Shown: piece by piece, positions 17,858-26,865 of the stretch
Layout of the letters: the number at the start of each line of letters is the position of its first letter
How positions within the stretch are numbered: position 1 is the stretch's first letter
DNA from: an uncultured Candidatus Saccharibacteria bacterium
GTDB lineage: Bacteria > Patescibacteria > Saccharimonadia > Saccharimonadales > UBA4665
NCBI GenBank assembly: GCA_946482285.1
Contig: CAMLQK010000001.1
Coordinates: forward strand, 558,001 to 622,000
Direction: 5' to 3'
DNA: 64,000 nt
The notes under the pieces: model-generated
Databases searched by the model: none
Seen by the model: the letters and a program-made list of their open reading frames with translations, nothing else
Told to the model about the DNA's origin: nothing
Made by a program: the position numbers and the translations under genes

Positions 17858-19081
17858 ATGTTTACCAATGACTTTTTTGTAGGCAACCGCGCCCGCCTGC
17901 GCCAACTTTTTACCGGTACCGCGCCAATTGTTATCACCGCCAATGGCTTGCTGCAACGTGGGAGCGACGAGGCGTTTCCGTTTCAGCAGGACAGTAATTT
18001 TTGGTATCTTACTGGGATTGATGACCCCGACGTAGTGCTGGTGATGGATAAAGGCAAGGAGTATCTTATCGTTCCGGGGCGTAACGAATCCCGTGAGGCG
18101 TTTGATGGCGTTCTTGATACGACCCGTATGGCTGCTGTGTCCGGTATTGATACGATATACCCTCAGAAAGACGGGTGGAAGATGTTAGAGGGTAGGCTAA
18201 AGAAAGTGCAGCATGTCGCTACCGTAGCCGCCCCCCCGACGTATATAGATACATGGGGTTTGTATACGAATCCGGCAAGGGCAGCGCTGACAAAGCGCGT
18301 CAAGCAAGCCAATGCAGACATAGAGCTACTTGACTTGCGGCCACATTTGGCACGGATGCGGACGGTCAAACAAGAGCCCGAGCTGGCGGCTTTACAACAG
18401 GCCATCGACATTACCGTAGCAACTCTAAAAGACGTCACCAATCCAAAACAACTCAAAAAATATGCTTATGAGTACGAAGTAGAAGCAGATATCAGCCGTG
18501 GTTTCCGGCGGCGTGGTGCCCGTGGTCATGCTTTTTCGCCAATTGTTGCTGGTGGTAGACGTGCCTGCACGTTACATAATGTCGAAAACAATGGTGCGCT
18601 TGCCAGCAGCGAATTGCTTGTCTTGGATGTGGGCGCAGAATACGACCACTATGCGGCGGATATTACCCGCACCGTCATCTCTGGAGCGCCAACTGCGCGC
18701 CAGCGGGATGTACATGCGGCTGTTTTGGCCGTCCAGGAGCATGCCTATACGCTGTTAAAGCCTGGCGTAACGTTTCGCGAATATGAAGAAAAAGTCGTTG
18801 CTTATATGGGAGAGAAGCTGCGCGAACTGGGGCTGGTTAAAATTATTACAGACGAATCTGTCCGCGCTTACTACCCGCATGCAACGTCCCACTACCTAGG
18901 CTTAAACACTCATGACACCGGTGACTATGACCGTCCGCTGGAGCCGGGCGTGGTTATGACAGTGGAGCCTGGTATCTACATTCCGGAAGAAGGTATCGGC
19001 ATACGTATTGAGGATGACGTGCTCATTACGGCAGACGGGATCCAAGTGATGAGTGCTAAACTGCCTAAAACTATCGGCTAA
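17858..19081 (+). CDS. pepP: Xaa-Pro aminopeptidase (M24B)
   Basis: A 407-residue aminopeptidase P that releases N-terminal residues next to proline using two metal ions. N-terminal creatinase-like domain (FPFQQDSNFWYLTGIDDPD), then the pita-bread fold with metal ligands D257 and D268 (LDVGAEYDHYAADITRT), His in HATSHYLGLNTHD, Glu in MTVEPGIY and Glu in IRIEDDVLI. A TGGTACTGT extended -10 ends 6 nt before the ATG, a leaderless arrangement. In a host-dependent bacterium it probably serves peptide salvage. Confidence 0.92.
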   Translation: MFTNDFFVGNRARLRQLFTGTAPIVITANGLLQRGSDEAFPFQQDSNFWYLTGIDDPDVVLVMDKGKEYLIVPGRNESREAFDGVLDTTRMAAVSGIDTIYPQKDGWKMLEGRLKKVQHVATVAAPPTYIDTWGLYTNPARAALTKRVKQANADIELLDLRPHLARMRTVKQEPELAALQQAIDITVATLKDVTNPKQLKKYAYEYEVEADISRGFRRRGARGHAFSPIVAGGRRACTLHNVENNGALASSELLVLDVGAEYDHYAADITRTVISGAPTARQRDVHAAVLAVQEHAYTLLKPGVTFREYEEKVVAYMGEKLRELGLVKIITDESVRAYYPHATSHYLGLNTHDTGDYDRPLEPGVVMTVEPGIYIPEEGIGIRIEDDVLITADGIQVMSAKLPKTIG

Positions 19082-19105
19082 CTTCTGGTATACTGGAATT
19101 AAGTA

Positions 19106-19480
19106 ATGAAAAACCAAAGTTTTATATATAGATTTTTGGTGCGTTGGCTTGTTTGTAGCCTGGGCTTATGGATTGCGGCAGCATTTCTGGGATCGCACCT
19201 AACATATAGTGGCAGCGGGTGGGTTATTGTGTGGGCCGGTTTCTTTCTGGCTATTATCAACGCGGTATTGCGTCCGATTATCGTTATCTTTTCACTGCCG
19301 GCAATTTTAGTGACACTGGGCTTGTTTATGGTTGTCATTAACGGCTTTACGGTCTTCCTGGTAAGTAAGTTCTATTCACCCCTGGAAGTTACGAACTTTT
19401 GGGCTGCCATACTTGCGGGTATGATCATTGGCTTGGTAAACTATTTAGTAACTGCAATTTTGGAGAACCGCGAACGATGA
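19106..19480 (+). CDS. Phage-holin superfamily IV / YvlD-like membrane protein
   Basis: A 124-residue protein with four membrane helices and short loops (about 10-30, 40-60, 63-85, 95-118), typical of the DUF360/YvlD family often labelled phage holin family protein. The role in bacteria is not established. An extended -10 TGGTATACT (19086-19094) lies just upstream. Its stop overlaps the secG start (ATGA). Confidence 0.8.
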   Translation: MKNQSFIYRFLVRWLVCSLGLWIAAAFLGSHLTYSGSGWVIVWAGFFLAIINAVLRPIIVIFSLPAILVTLGLFMVVINGFTVFLVSKFYSPLEVTNFWAAILAGMIIGLVNYLVTAILENRER

Positions 19481-19692
19481 ACATTTTTAACTACATTACC
19501 CTCGGCTCGGCCGTATTAATGATTTTTCTAATCCTTATCCAGACCCGTGGCGCTAGCCTTGGCGCTGGCTTGGGTGGCGGTGGTGAAGTCCATACTGTCC
19601 GCCGGGGCACCGACAAATCAATCCACCAATTGACTATTATTACTGCTGTTGTCTTTGCAATGTCACTTATCCTTGGCGTGGTAGTAGACTAA
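19477..19692 (+). CDS. secG: Preprotein translocase subunit SecG
   Basis: A 71-residue protein with two membrane helices (MNIFNYITLGSAVLMIFLILIQ and the C-terminal TIITAVVFAMSLILGVVVD) and the Gly-rich cytoplasmic loop GASLGAGLGGGGE typical of SecG. It stabilises SecYE during export. The start at 19477 overlaps the preceding stop by 4 nt; an upstream in-frame start would overlap the holin-like gene by 80 nt. Confidence 0.88.
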   Translation: MNIFNYITLGSAVLMIFLILIQTRGASLGAGLGGGGEVHTVRRGTDKSIHQLTIITAVVFAMSLILGVVVD

Positions 19693-19718
19693 GAATTTAA
19701 GGGAAGGATTAGCCACCT

Positions 19719-21512
19719 ATGGTGAGTCGCGCCTTCAAGCTTCGGGTACGCCGACGCTTCCGGTTACGAAAACGACAGGTTGAGAATATTGGTGCCCAGG
19801 CCGAAGAGCAGCTTGAGCGCAACCTATTTCGCCGTCTGGAGCGCTTGCGGGATGCACGGCGGTTTATCGCCAGTTGGTTGATGCTGCTTGTTTTACTGGG
19901 GGGCAGCATGGTGGTACAGATTCGCGCCCTCGGCGGCTACTACCAGACCCTTACTCCCGTACCGGGGGGCACCATTAACGAGGGTATCGTCGGCTCCTTT
20001 ACGAACGCTAACCCAATTTACGCTACCTCATCTGTGGATTTGGCAGTTTCACGGCTGCTATTTTCTAGTCTATACACCTACAACGACGACAATCAGCTTG
20101 TCGGCAATTTGGCTGAGGGACCCTGGAAGTCCGACGCCGAGGGTATCGTGTATACTGTTAAACTCCGGCCGAATATCACTTGGCATGACGGCAAGCCGCT
20201 AACAGCTGACGACGTAGCGTTCACGTATAAGGTCATACAAAATCCAGATGCTAACTCACCCCTGAACGCAAGCTGGCGCGATATTAAAGTGTCTGCGCTT
20301 GACAAGCGTACTGTCCAGTTCATACTGCCCAATCCACTTGGTTCGTTCCCATACTCTTTGACCAACGGCATTATTCCGCAACATGTCCTGAAGAACGTCC
20401 CCATGACTGGCATGCGGTCTATGGCATTCAATACCAGCAATCCGGTTGGCTCGGGACCATATCGATGGCAGGCCATAGAAGTGACTGGAGGTTCGCCAAA
20501 AGATCGTCAAGAGCGCGTGGCGCTACAGCGCTACAGCGAGTATTTTGCGGGCAGTCCGGGTGTTGCGAACTTTATTGTACACTCGTTCCGCGACCAGCAG
20601 GATATGGTCGAGAGTTTTAAGGCGCAGCGCATCAGCGCGATGGCTGGACTGTCGGCGTTACCTAATGGCCTCAAGGATGATAAAAGCGTGCGGCAATATA
20701 GTATGCCGCTAACAGCCAGTGTCATGTCCTTCTTCAAGACAACAGAAGGTATACTAAAAGATCCTGTCGTCCGCAGAGCTTTAGTGCAGGCCGCTGACAA
20801 TAAAGCGATAGCCGCCCAGCTTGGATATCCAACTAAACTAGTTAATGAACCGTTTCTGCAGGGGCAGCTTGGCTACGACCCAGCATATGTCCAAGCGCCA
20901 CACAACAGCGCCAATGCCAAGGCCTTGCTAGACGGGGCTGGCTGGAAGGTTGGCGCTGACGGTATTCGGATTAAAGACAAACAGCCACTGACGTTTACGC
21001 TGTATGCTGAAAAAACATCGGAATACAGCAAGGTAGCTCGTATCTTGCAACAGCAATGGAAGGCGGTGGGAGCGGATGTGCGCCTGGAATTGCAGGAAAC
21101 GGCTGACTTCCAGAGCACGCTGGCATTTCATAGTTACGAAGCATTGTTATATGGCATATCAATCGGCAATGATCCCGATGTGTACGCCTACTGGAGTAGT
21201 GCCCAGGCCGATATGCGCGCTTCGAGCCGGCTGAACTTTTCCGAATGGCAGTCCGAAGCTGCTGACACAGCGCTGGAATCTGGCCGCACTCGCATTGACG
21301 CTGCGCTCCGGGCGGTAAAATATAAGCCTTTCCTGCAAGCTTGGCAAAAAGATGCTCCTGCGCTTGGCTTGTATCAACCACGTTTCTTGTATATTACGCG
21401 GGGGGAGATATTCGGTTTAACCGAGCACTACATGAACACGCCAGCCGACCGCTACAACAATATATACCAGTGGAAGGTGCGGCAGGCCGCAATTTCGCAA
21501 GCAGACCAATAA
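19719..21512 (+). CDS. Peptide/oligopeptide ABC transporter substrate-binding protein, membrane-anchored
   Basis: A 597-residue SBP family 5 (DppA/OppA-like) protein. Unusually, an Arg-rich cytoplasmic segment of ~45 residues precedes one membrane helix (SWLMLLVLLGGSMVVQI, about 51-67), instead of a lipoprotein signal. The binding domain shows GTINEGIVGSFTNANPIYATSS, LRPNITWHDGKPLTADDVAFTYK and NPVGSGPYRW. It probably captures host- or medium-derived peptides. No permease genes are adjacent in this window. Confidence 0.88.
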   Translation: MVSRAFKLRVRRRFRLRKRQVENIGAQAEEQLERNLFRRLERLRDARRFIASWLMLLVLLGGSMVVQIRALGGYYQTLTPVPGGTINEGIVGSFTNANPIYATSSVDLAVSRLLFSSLYTYNDDNQLVGNLAEGPWKSDAEGIVYTVKLRPNITWHDGKPLTADDVAFTYKVIQNPDANSPLNASWRDIKVSALDKRTVQFILPNPLGSFPYSLTNGIIPQHVLKNVPMTGMRSMAFNTSNPVGSGPYRWQAIEVTGGSPKDRQERVALQRYSEYFAGSPGVANFIVHSFRDQQDMVESFKAQRISAMAGLSALPNGLKDDKSVRQYSMPLTASVMSFFKTTEGILKDPVVRRALVQAADNKAIAAQLGYPTKLVNEPFLQGQLGYDPAYVQAPHNSANAKALLDGAGWKVGADGIRIKDKQPLTFTLYAEKTSEYSKVARILQQQWKAVGADVRLELQETADFQSTLAFHSYEALLYGISIGNDPDVYAYWSSAQADMRASSRLNFSEWQSEAADTALESGRTRIDAALRAVKYKPFLQAWQKDAPALGLYQPRFLYITRGEIFGLTEHYMNTPADRYNNIYQWKVRQAAISQADQ

Positions 21513-21562
21513 CACTTGCAATATCTGGGAATCAGCGGTACAATTACCTCTGTTATTACCAT

Positions 21563-21649
21563 GCGGACGTGGCGGAATTGGTAGACGCGCTAGTTTCAGG
21601 TACTAGTGAGGTTACACTCGTGGAGGTTCAAGTCCTCTCGTCCGCACCA
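21563..21649 (+). tRNA. tRNA-Leu(CAG)
   Basis: 87 nt including an encoded CCA. Acceptor GCGGACG/CGTCCGC, a D-arm typical of class II tRNAs, anticodon loop TTCAGGT (anticodon CAG) in stem CTAGT/ACTAG, long variable arm, and T-arm GGTTCAAGTCC. Confidence 0.95.
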
Positions 21650-21667
21650 AGATAGAACTACAGATAT

Positions 21668-21696
21668 AAAAGTGTTCCACAACTGGAGCACTTTTT
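21668..21696 (+). terminator. tRNA-Leu(CAG) terminator
   Basis: Stem AAAAGTG/CACTTTT with an internal CCA/TGG extension and a T tract. Confidence 0.75.
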
Positions 21697-21727
21697 GTTT
21701 GTATTAACCCGTACATCTGTTTCAAGA

Positions 21728-21741
21728 GTTCAAGTCCTCTC
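21728..21741 (+). repeat. Partial tRNA-Leu 3' end (14 nt)
   Basis: GTTCAAGTCCTCTC repeats the T-arm region of tRNA-Leu 80 nt downstream of the intact gene, directly before the ParB-like gene. Probable relic of an earlier integration or duplication. Confidence 0.5.
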
Positions 21742-21762
21742 AGGCTCTGATATAATTGATGC

Positions 21763-22164
21763 ATGCTTATATCACCTGAAAAAATTGCTCCATCACAAGA
21801 CTTTTTAAAAGAACGCACCGTAAGGTTTATTTTTTCCTGCCTCCGCGACGGAAATACTGAAGAATTGCCGCCCACGCCACTCGTTCGTAAAGATGACGAG
21901 GGTAATCTGGTTGCCATTGACGGACATAACCTTATAGCCGCTAGACAATTTCGCGGCGAAGATATTGAAGTGATTGTTGCAGAATCATCTACTGACGGAT
22001 TGCCGCCGACCACTGAAGCAAACATCACTCGTAACGAAGAGCTGGCCGCTAAATATGATTCCGTGTTGGAGGAACGACAAAAAGTTGCCGCTGAAGGTAT
22101 AGTAACTTTTGCTGATCTCATCGCACAGTACAAGCCTTTATTTGACGAAGTGTTAGCTGCATAG
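21763..22164 (+). CDS. ParB/sulfiredoxin-like domain small protein
   Basis: A 133-residue protein with a ParB N-terminal-like pattern: PSQDFLKERTVRFI, LPPTPLVRKDDEGNLVAIDGHNLIAAR, then EDIEVIVAESS. It lacks the helix-turn-helix of true ParB. Its promoter TGATATAAT ends 6 nt before the ATG (leaderless). The C-terminal ~34 codons are duplicated as a remnant at 30063-30164. Position between tRNA-Leu and an inverted-repeat element suggests it travels with the hotspot. Function unknown. Confidence 0.65.
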   Translation: MLISPEKIAPSQDFLKERTVRFIFSCLRDGNTEELPPTPLVRKDDEGNLVAIDGHNLIAARQFRGEDIEVIVAESSTDGLPPTTEANITRNEELAAKYDSVLEERQKVAAEGIVTFADLIAQYKPLFDEVLAA

Positions 22165-22170
22165 ATCCGT

Positions 22171-22323
22171 TTAGCTCGTCTCATGAAAATCACTCCTTTC
22201 AGTCTCAGGCTCAATGATATGAACCTCTCCGCTGTAATATACCCAGCCTAGGTCGACTAGCTTTTCATGCATCAAAACTAAACTAGGTTCCAGAGTGTTC
22301 CACGACAGGTCAATGTGGCGCAC
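22171..22323 (-). CDS. Conserved 50-residue ORF of the hotspot repeat (copy A)
   Basis: From GTG 22323 this encodes a 50-residue protein (begins MRHIDLSWNTLEPSLV, contains LGWVYYSGEVHIIEPE). A second copy occurs at 29715-29897. Differences between the two are mostly third-position or conservative, as expected for a translated sequence. No Shine-Dalgarno is visible; the GTG lies next to the foot of a 17-bp hairpin. It could instead be the tail of a longer broken gene. Function unknown. Confidence 0.45.
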   Translation of the reverse strand: MRHIDLSWNTLEPSLVLMHEKLVDLGWVYYSGEVHIIEPETERSDFHETS

Positions 22324-22324
22324 C

Positions 22325-22362
22325 AAAGTAAAAAGACTAGGTTTTCCTAGTCTTTTTACTTT
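22325..22362. terminator. Perfect 17-bp hairpin with A/T flanks (copy A)
   Basis: Arms 22325-22341 and 22346-22362 are perfectly complementary with a TTTT loop, usable as a terminator in both directions. The sequence CGCACCAAAGTAAAAAGACT at its left foot is the same as at the 3' end of tRNA-Leu(GAG), so it looks like a tRNA 3' junction. Confidence 0.7.
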
Positions 22363-22444
22363 CTTGTCTGGCAATGGAGGACTTGATATGGACGGACTAG
22401 AAAAACGCATCGCAAACGATAAATAACGCCACGTCTTGCTCCAA

Positions 22445-23296
22445 CTAAGATTGGTACGCTGCGATAGCGCTGGCTGCAAGTCTGCTATATGAGCGGATAG
22501 CGCTGTAGTCAAATTCCGTCTGACCCGGCCGTTTAAAGCCGTGGGTTATGCCAGGAAATACTACGTGTTCGACAGTATTATTTTTTGCTGCGCACTGCTC
22601 ATACCCGTCCTGGATATTTTTGGGTATCACTGGGCTATCATATTCATAATTTGTAAGCAGCACTTTGTGACTTGTGCTCTGCAAAATATCCCACGCCGGA
22701 CTGCCCTGATCTTGCCAGGGCTGGCTAATTACTTCTTTAAAGTCCGAGCCATAAGGTATATCGTGGGAAGTTTGCGGGTAAGCAGACGGCGACGCAAGCA
22801 CAGTCATGCTAATTTGATGTTGCGGGTCTTCAAGTAGAAGCGCGAGCAAATAACCGCCCAAGCTACTTCCGACTAAATTAAAGCGCTCTACATCGTGGCG
22901 GTCTGCAATGTATTGCATATATGATTGCAAAAACTCTACTCTGCCGTTGATCGTCAAGTCCCATGCATTGCCTTCTGACCGCGACGTACCAGGCCAATTC
23001 AAGATGACTCCAAGGGACGGTGTCTCAGCATGACATGCCAGTTTGGCAGCAATATGTCCAAATGTACTGGGGATAGGCTTCATATTGGGATAGTGCGCTG
23101 GATCAGGCGGTATGCCGCCAACATAAAGCGTTGCATCCCCGGTTTCTTGGAGCGGTGTAAAAGTTGTGTATTGCAGTTTTTTACCGTCAAAAACTTCTAA
23201 GTGGGTTTGGACTTCTCTGTACTTACACCAATTGACGGTATTTGCCGAGCTGGCAAGATCGGTACTAAATATACTCTCACAAGACATACGAGACAA
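22445..23296 (-). CDS. Alpha/beta hydrolase
   Basis: A 283-residue hydrolase of unknown substrate. Nucleophile elbow GSSLGG (Ser ~153), an Asp in NYEYDSPVIP and His in GITHGFKRPG form the catalytic triad; TLYVGGIPPDPAHYPNMKPIP holds the likely oxyanion region. No signal peptide. It is flanked by the hotspot repeat on one side and faces the MazG-like gene divergently. Confidence 0.8.
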   Translation of the reverse strand: MSRMSCESIFSTDLASSANTVNWCKYREVQTHLEVFDGKKLQYTTFTPLQETGDATLYVGGIPPDPAHYPNMKPIPSTFGHIAAKLACHAETPSLGVILNWPGTSRSEGNAWDLTINGRVEFLQSYMQYIADRHDVERFNLVGSSLGGYLLALLLEDPQHQISMTVLASPSAYPQTSHDIPYGSDFKEVISQPWQDQGSPAWDILQSTSHKVLLTNYEYDSPVIPKNIQDGYEQCAAKNNTVEHVVFPGITHGFKRPGQTEFDYSAIRSYSRLAASAIAAYQS

Positions 23297-23524
23297 TATA
23301 CCAAATAGTTCGCGCCGATACAGTTCTTACTTTAAAGGATTAGTTTTCAAACGAAAGTTTTACGCCTGTTTGTTGGGCGATTTTATGGGACCCAGCATTT
23401 TATGCGGTCTACCTCGGGCCACAATTAAGCCGTATCCCGTGGCGCACTTTCTACCGTCACGATATACGTGGCACGCTGTGCAAGCAGCATGTGGCCGTTA
23501 AAAGACATTTGCTATACTTTCAGT

Positions 23525-23869
23525 ATGATCAAAAACTCAAATTCTGAGCCGATTGAGGCACTCGATGCCATGGTTGCAATTATTGATTCATTGAATAGGC
23601 GGTTTCCAGCAGGAAATGATATTTTCCAACGTGTATCTCGGTTAACAGAAGAGACCGGCGAGCTCGCAAAATCAGTTAACCACCGCGAGCGCATGGGTAT
23701 TAAGAATCAGAAATATGGCGAGCACGATGATCTTGAGCTTGTCAAAGAAGTTCAGGATGTTATTGGTGCAGCGCTTGATATTGCGCTGCACTATGGGTTG
23801 CTAGCCGAGCTGCACGAGGCCATCGAAGAGCGGTATAAAAACCATGAAGCTGATAATTTTAACAAATAG
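23525..23869 (+). CDS. MazG-like nucleotide pyrophosphohydrolase
   Basis: A 114-residue all-alpha NTP pyrophosphatase-like protein with the metal-binding helices LTEETGELAKSV (ExxE) and LVKEVQDVIGAALDIAL (ExxD). Such proteins remove non-canonical or excess nucleotides. The start at 23525 is chosen because TATACT (23513-23518) ends 6 nt before it; the longer frame from 23468 runs through the promoter. Confidence 0.8.
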   Translation: MIKNSNSEPIEALDAMVAIIDSLNRRFPAGNDIFQRVSRLTEETGELAKSVNHRERMGIKNQKYGEHDDLELVKEVQDVIGAALDIALHYGLLAELHEAIEERYKNHEADNFNK

Positions 23870-23947
23870 CAAACAGTTACAGCAGACTGCTGTAAATTGT
23901 GCTATGATTGATGTTAGTGATTTGCAAAAACAGGGGTAACGACACAC

Positions 23948-25582
23948 ATGAGTAAAGTAGCGCATTATCTGCAAGAGCATCTGTTGGGCGAAGTAAGCAC
24001 CTCTTCTGATGCCCGCCGATATTTTGCAACAGATACCAGCGTATTAACATTAACGCCAGCAATGGTGGTGTATCCACGCAACGAGTCCGACGTGCGCAAG
24101 ACGGCGCGCTTCACATGGCAGCTTGCAGAGCGGGGCCGCGTTATTCCAATAACGGCCCGCGGTGCAGGCACCGACCAAGGCGGTGGCGCACTGGGTGCGG
24201 GCATTATTATGGCTTTTCCGGCACATATGAACCGGTTACTGGAATTTGATGACCGCAGTGGCGTTGCTGTTGTGCAGCCTGGACTCAACTACGGTAAAAT
24301 GCAGCAGGTACTCAAAACCCATGGACGCTTTTTCCCTCCATTCCCATCAAGTATGGAATACTGCACTATTGGCGGCGCAATTGTTAATAATTCGAGCGGT
24401 GAAAAGACGTTCAAATATGGCAGTACCCGCGATTTTGTGCGTGGCCTGCGGGTTGTGCTGGCAAATGGCGAAGTCATAGAAACCGGCCGACTATCCAAGC
24501 GTGAGCTTGGCAAAAAGTTGGGGCTGACAACGTTTGAGGGTGAGATTTATCGGGCCCTGGACGCTTTGATTGATGAAAATCAGGAACTCATTGCTGGCAT
24601 GGAGCCCCATGTCACCAAAAACTCGGCCGGCTATTGTTTGGACCGCGTGAAGCAACGTGATGGGTCGTTTGATCTGACACCTCTGTTTTCCGGATCGCAA
24701 GGCACGCTCGGCATTGTAACCGAAGCAACTATTGACACTGAACCGTTTAACCCCAACCCAGCTCTTCTAGTAGGCTACTTTGATAGCATTGAACAAGCCC
24801 AACAGGCAGTATTAGAGCTTCGTGAGTTACCAGATTCGCCAAGTACCATGGAAATGGTGGACAGCCACCTGCTGGAGCTAGTAGAAAAGATAAATCCCAA
24901 CCAATTGCTGGACGTTATCGAGAAGCCTTTTCCGCGGGTTGTGTTGTTTGTGGAATTCGATAACCCCGAGCGTGCACAAAAGAAGCTCGTTAAAAAAGCT
25001 TCTAAGGTGCTTGAAAAACATGCTGCCAGTGTACAGCTGGAGCTTGACCCCGCTAATCAGGAGAAATTGTGGTCTATTCGCCACAGCTCAGCCGTGGTAG
25101 TGGCGCATACCGAAGGTCGCGTCAAGGCGCTGCCGATCATCGAAGACGGTGTGGTACCGCCAGACCGTTTTGGCGAGTATCTGGACGGCGTATATAAATT
25201 GTTCGCCCGTAACCACCTGCAATCTGCGGTGTGGGGCCACGCTGGAGATGCCAATCTGCACATGCAGCCCTTCTTGGACTTAAGCCAGGTGGGTGACCGC
25301 CAAACTGCAATCCGCTTGTTGGAAGATTATTATGATCTAGTGATTAGCCTTGGCGGCAGCACTAGTGGTGAGCATGGTGACGGCCGCCTGCGCGCACCAT
25401 TCTTGCCGCGGCTATACGGTGAAGAAGTGTATGGGCTGTTCAAAAAAGTTAAGCAAATCTTTGACCCGTACAATACTTTGAACCCTGGCGTGAAGATTGA
25501 CGTTACTATTGACGACGTTAAACGCATGCTGCGTACCGAGTATACTATCGAGCACTTGTCTGATCATTTACCCCGGTCATAA
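23948..25582 (+). CDS. FAD-linked oxidase, D-lactate dehydrogenase/GlcD-like
   Basis: A 544-residue flavoprotein. The PCMH-type FAD-binding domain holds ITARGAGTDQGGGALG (about 72-87) and YCTIGGAIVNNSSGEKTFKYGSTRDFV. The C-terminal FAD-oxidase domain holds WGHAGDANLHMQPF and GEHGDGRLRAPFLPRLYG, the conserved His motifs. It probably oxidises a 2-hydroxyacid such as D-lactate, with an unknown electron acceptor. A leader of ~30 nt precedes the ATG. Confidence 0.88.
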   Translation: MSKVAHYLQEHLLGEVSTSSDARRYFATDTSVLTLTPAMVVYPRNESDVRKTARFTWQLAERGRVIPITARGAGTDQGGGALGAGIIMAFPAHMNRLLEFDDRSGVAVVQPGLNYGKMQQVLKTHGRFFPPFPSSMEYCTIGGAIVNNSSGEKTFKYGSTRDFVRGLRVVLANGEVIETGRLSKRELGKKLGLTTFEGEIYRALDALIDENQELIAGMEPHVTKNSAGYCLDRVKQRDGSFDLTPLFSGSQGTLGIVTEATIDTEPFNPNPALLVGYFDSIEQAQQAVLELRELPDSPSTMEMVDSHLLELVEKINPNQLLDVIEKPFPRVVLFVEFDNPERAQKKLVKKASKVLEKHAASVQLELDPANQEKLWSIRHSSAVVVAHTEGRVKALPIIEDGVVPPDRFGEYLDGVYKLFARNHLQSAVWGHAGDANLHMQPFLDLSQVGDRQTAIRLLEDYYDLVISLGGSTSGEHGDGRLRAPFLPRLYGEEVYGLFKKVKQIFDPYNTLNPGVKIDVTIDDVKRMLRTEYTIEHLSDHLPRS

Positions 25583-25594
25583 AAATAAAGCTAC

Positions 25595-25623
25595 TTGAGT
25601 TTTTTGCCAAAAAGTCGTATGAT
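25595..25623 (+). promoter_or_regulatory. tRNA-Leu(GAG) promoter
   Basis: TTGAGT (25595-25600), 17-nt spacer, TATGAT (25618-25623), 24 nt before the tRNA. Confidence 0.7.
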
Positions 25624-25647
25624 AACAGGGTTATCTACGACACTCAT

Positions 25648-25734
25648 GCGGACGTGGCGGAATTGGTAGACGCGCTACTTTGAGGTGGTAGTGGCCGCAA
25701 GGCTGTGGAGGTTCAAGTCCTCTCGTCCGCACCA
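25648..25734 (+). tRNA. tRNA-Leu(GAG)
   Basis: 87 nt with encoded CCA. Acceptor GCGGACG/CGTCCGC, anticodon loop TTGAGGT (anticodon GAG) in stem CTACT/GGTAG, long variable arm GGCCGCAAGGCTG, T-arm as in tRNA-Leu(CAG). It reads CUU and CUC codons. Confidence 0.95.
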
Positions 25735-25772
25735 AAGTAAAAAGACTGACTTTTTGTCAGTCTTTTTACTTT
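25734..25772 (+). terminator. tRNA-Leu(GAG) terminator
   Basis: Perfect 17-bp stem (25734-25750 with 25756-25772), TTTTT loop and T-rich tail. Confidence 0.85.
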
Positions 25773-25906
25773 CTCAGGGTGTTGTGCCTAATTGCAACTT
25801 TAACTTTTCGTCCTTTTGGAACTCATATGCTTTGCATAGGGGTCGAAATTGTTGCAGTGCTTCCAATTTCACTCATCAGTACGAACTACATTCGTATAAG
25901 TTATGC

Positions 25907-25959
25907 GCCGCACAGGGGAGGAGGAGCGTTGCGCTCAACTCTACTCAGCCCTGTGCGGC
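25907..25959. repeat. GC-rich long-range inverted repeat
   Basis: GCCGCACAGGG (25907-25917) pairs perfectly with CCCTGTGCGGC (25949-25959), and the loop contains GAGCG/CGCTC. It sits just 3' of the GC-rich operon. The rest of 25773-26014 shows no gene I can support. Confidence 0.5.
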
Positions 25960-26014
25960 CCGCTGTGCCGCCCACGGGGTCGGCAACCTTGCCTTACTTG
26001 TGCGACAGAGAGCG

Positions 26015-26845
26015 TTAGCGTGTGCTACGCCATGCGTTCAGTGCCGCTTGTATCTCACAGCGACCCAATTGTTGGTCAAAATGTGCCCGACCAGTAAGGG
26101 TTGCTTGTGACCACTCTCCTTGGATCGTCTTGATCAAAGGAGCGGTGTGTTCCAGAAAGACCTCTTTTCGTTTGTCGAAGATTTGCCTATCGAGTCGCTG
26201 CTTCAGTTCGTTTCCACACGCACACGTGGAGTCGTCCCCGACTTCACTCTTGGCGTAGACACTGTCGCAGCTGTTGCAGACGAGCCGGTTTGCCATCCTG
26301 CCTTCGAGTACGTCCCACTCGGTGTACTCCATCAGGAATGCAATCCCCTGGATAAAGGGTACTGCTGTCTGTGACGAGAACAGTTGCCGCCTCAGGTGAT
26401 CGTATTGACTCACCGTCTTCGGATAGCTGTTCAGCACGATCGACTCAGGTCGCTCGGCACGAAAGTGGCTCGTGAGTTCCATCGTGAAGATGGTGCTCAC
26501 GACCGAGTCCGGCACGAGTCCGGTCTTGAAGCCACCGTAGTAGCCGATCTTGAACGACCAGAGCTTTTGCTCGTTGTTCAGCCCCGAGAGGTATCCCGAG
26601 GACGAGATCCGACGGAGGAGCTCGGCGTCATCGACGAGCATTCCATCGACCTCATATTCCGCGAAGAATGTTGACCTCTCGGCCATTTCCGCGGGAGCCG
26701 GAAGGGCTGATGCGTAGCGATCGAAGATAGCGCCGAATCTGAAAATACTGGCGCCGGTTTCTTCCGCTACGAGGGCGAGCCTGGAGTCCTTGCCGGATCC
26801 GGGCTGGCCGAGTAGAAGGTGGACCGGTACTGCTTTGCCTGACAT
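26015..26845 (-). CDS. Adenylate-kinase-like nucleotide kinase
   Basis: A 276-residue P-loop kinase of the adenylate kinase family: Walker A LGQPGSGKD (about 11-19), IFRFGAIFDRYA, GLVPDSVVSTIF, IVLNSYPKTVSQYDHL (usually DGFPRT), and a zinc-type LID with C-x2-C (VCNSCDSVY) and C-x-C (CACG). Longer than normal Adk (~215) owing to an insert before the NMP-binding part and a C-terminal extension. The start is ATG 26845 behind AGGAGG. Last gene of a GC-rich operon with two radical SAM enzymes, so it probably phosphorylates a special nucleotide or product; this is inference. Confidence 0.75.
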   Translation of the reverse strand: MSGKAVPVHLLLGQPGSGKDSRLALVAEETGASIFRFGAIFDRYASALPAPAEMAERSTFFAEYEVDGMLVDDAELLRRISSSGYLSGLNNEQKLWSFKIGYYGGFKTGLVPDSVVSTIFTMELTSHFRAERPESIVLNSYPKTVSQYDHLRRQLFSSQTAVPFIQGIAFLMEYTEWDVLEGRMANRLVCNSCDSVYAKSEVGDDSTCACGNELKQRLDRQIFDKRKEVFLEHTAPLIKTIQGEWSQATLTGRAHFDQQLGRCEIQAALNAWRSTR

Positions 26846-26865
26846 GGCAACGCACCTCCTATGCG

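Noticed and set aside
21563..25735. Second island between the two tRNA-Leu genes
   Set aside because: The shared 3' repeat is explained by two paralogous intact tRNA genes with different anticodons; only the copy at 30012-30033 is an isolated end.
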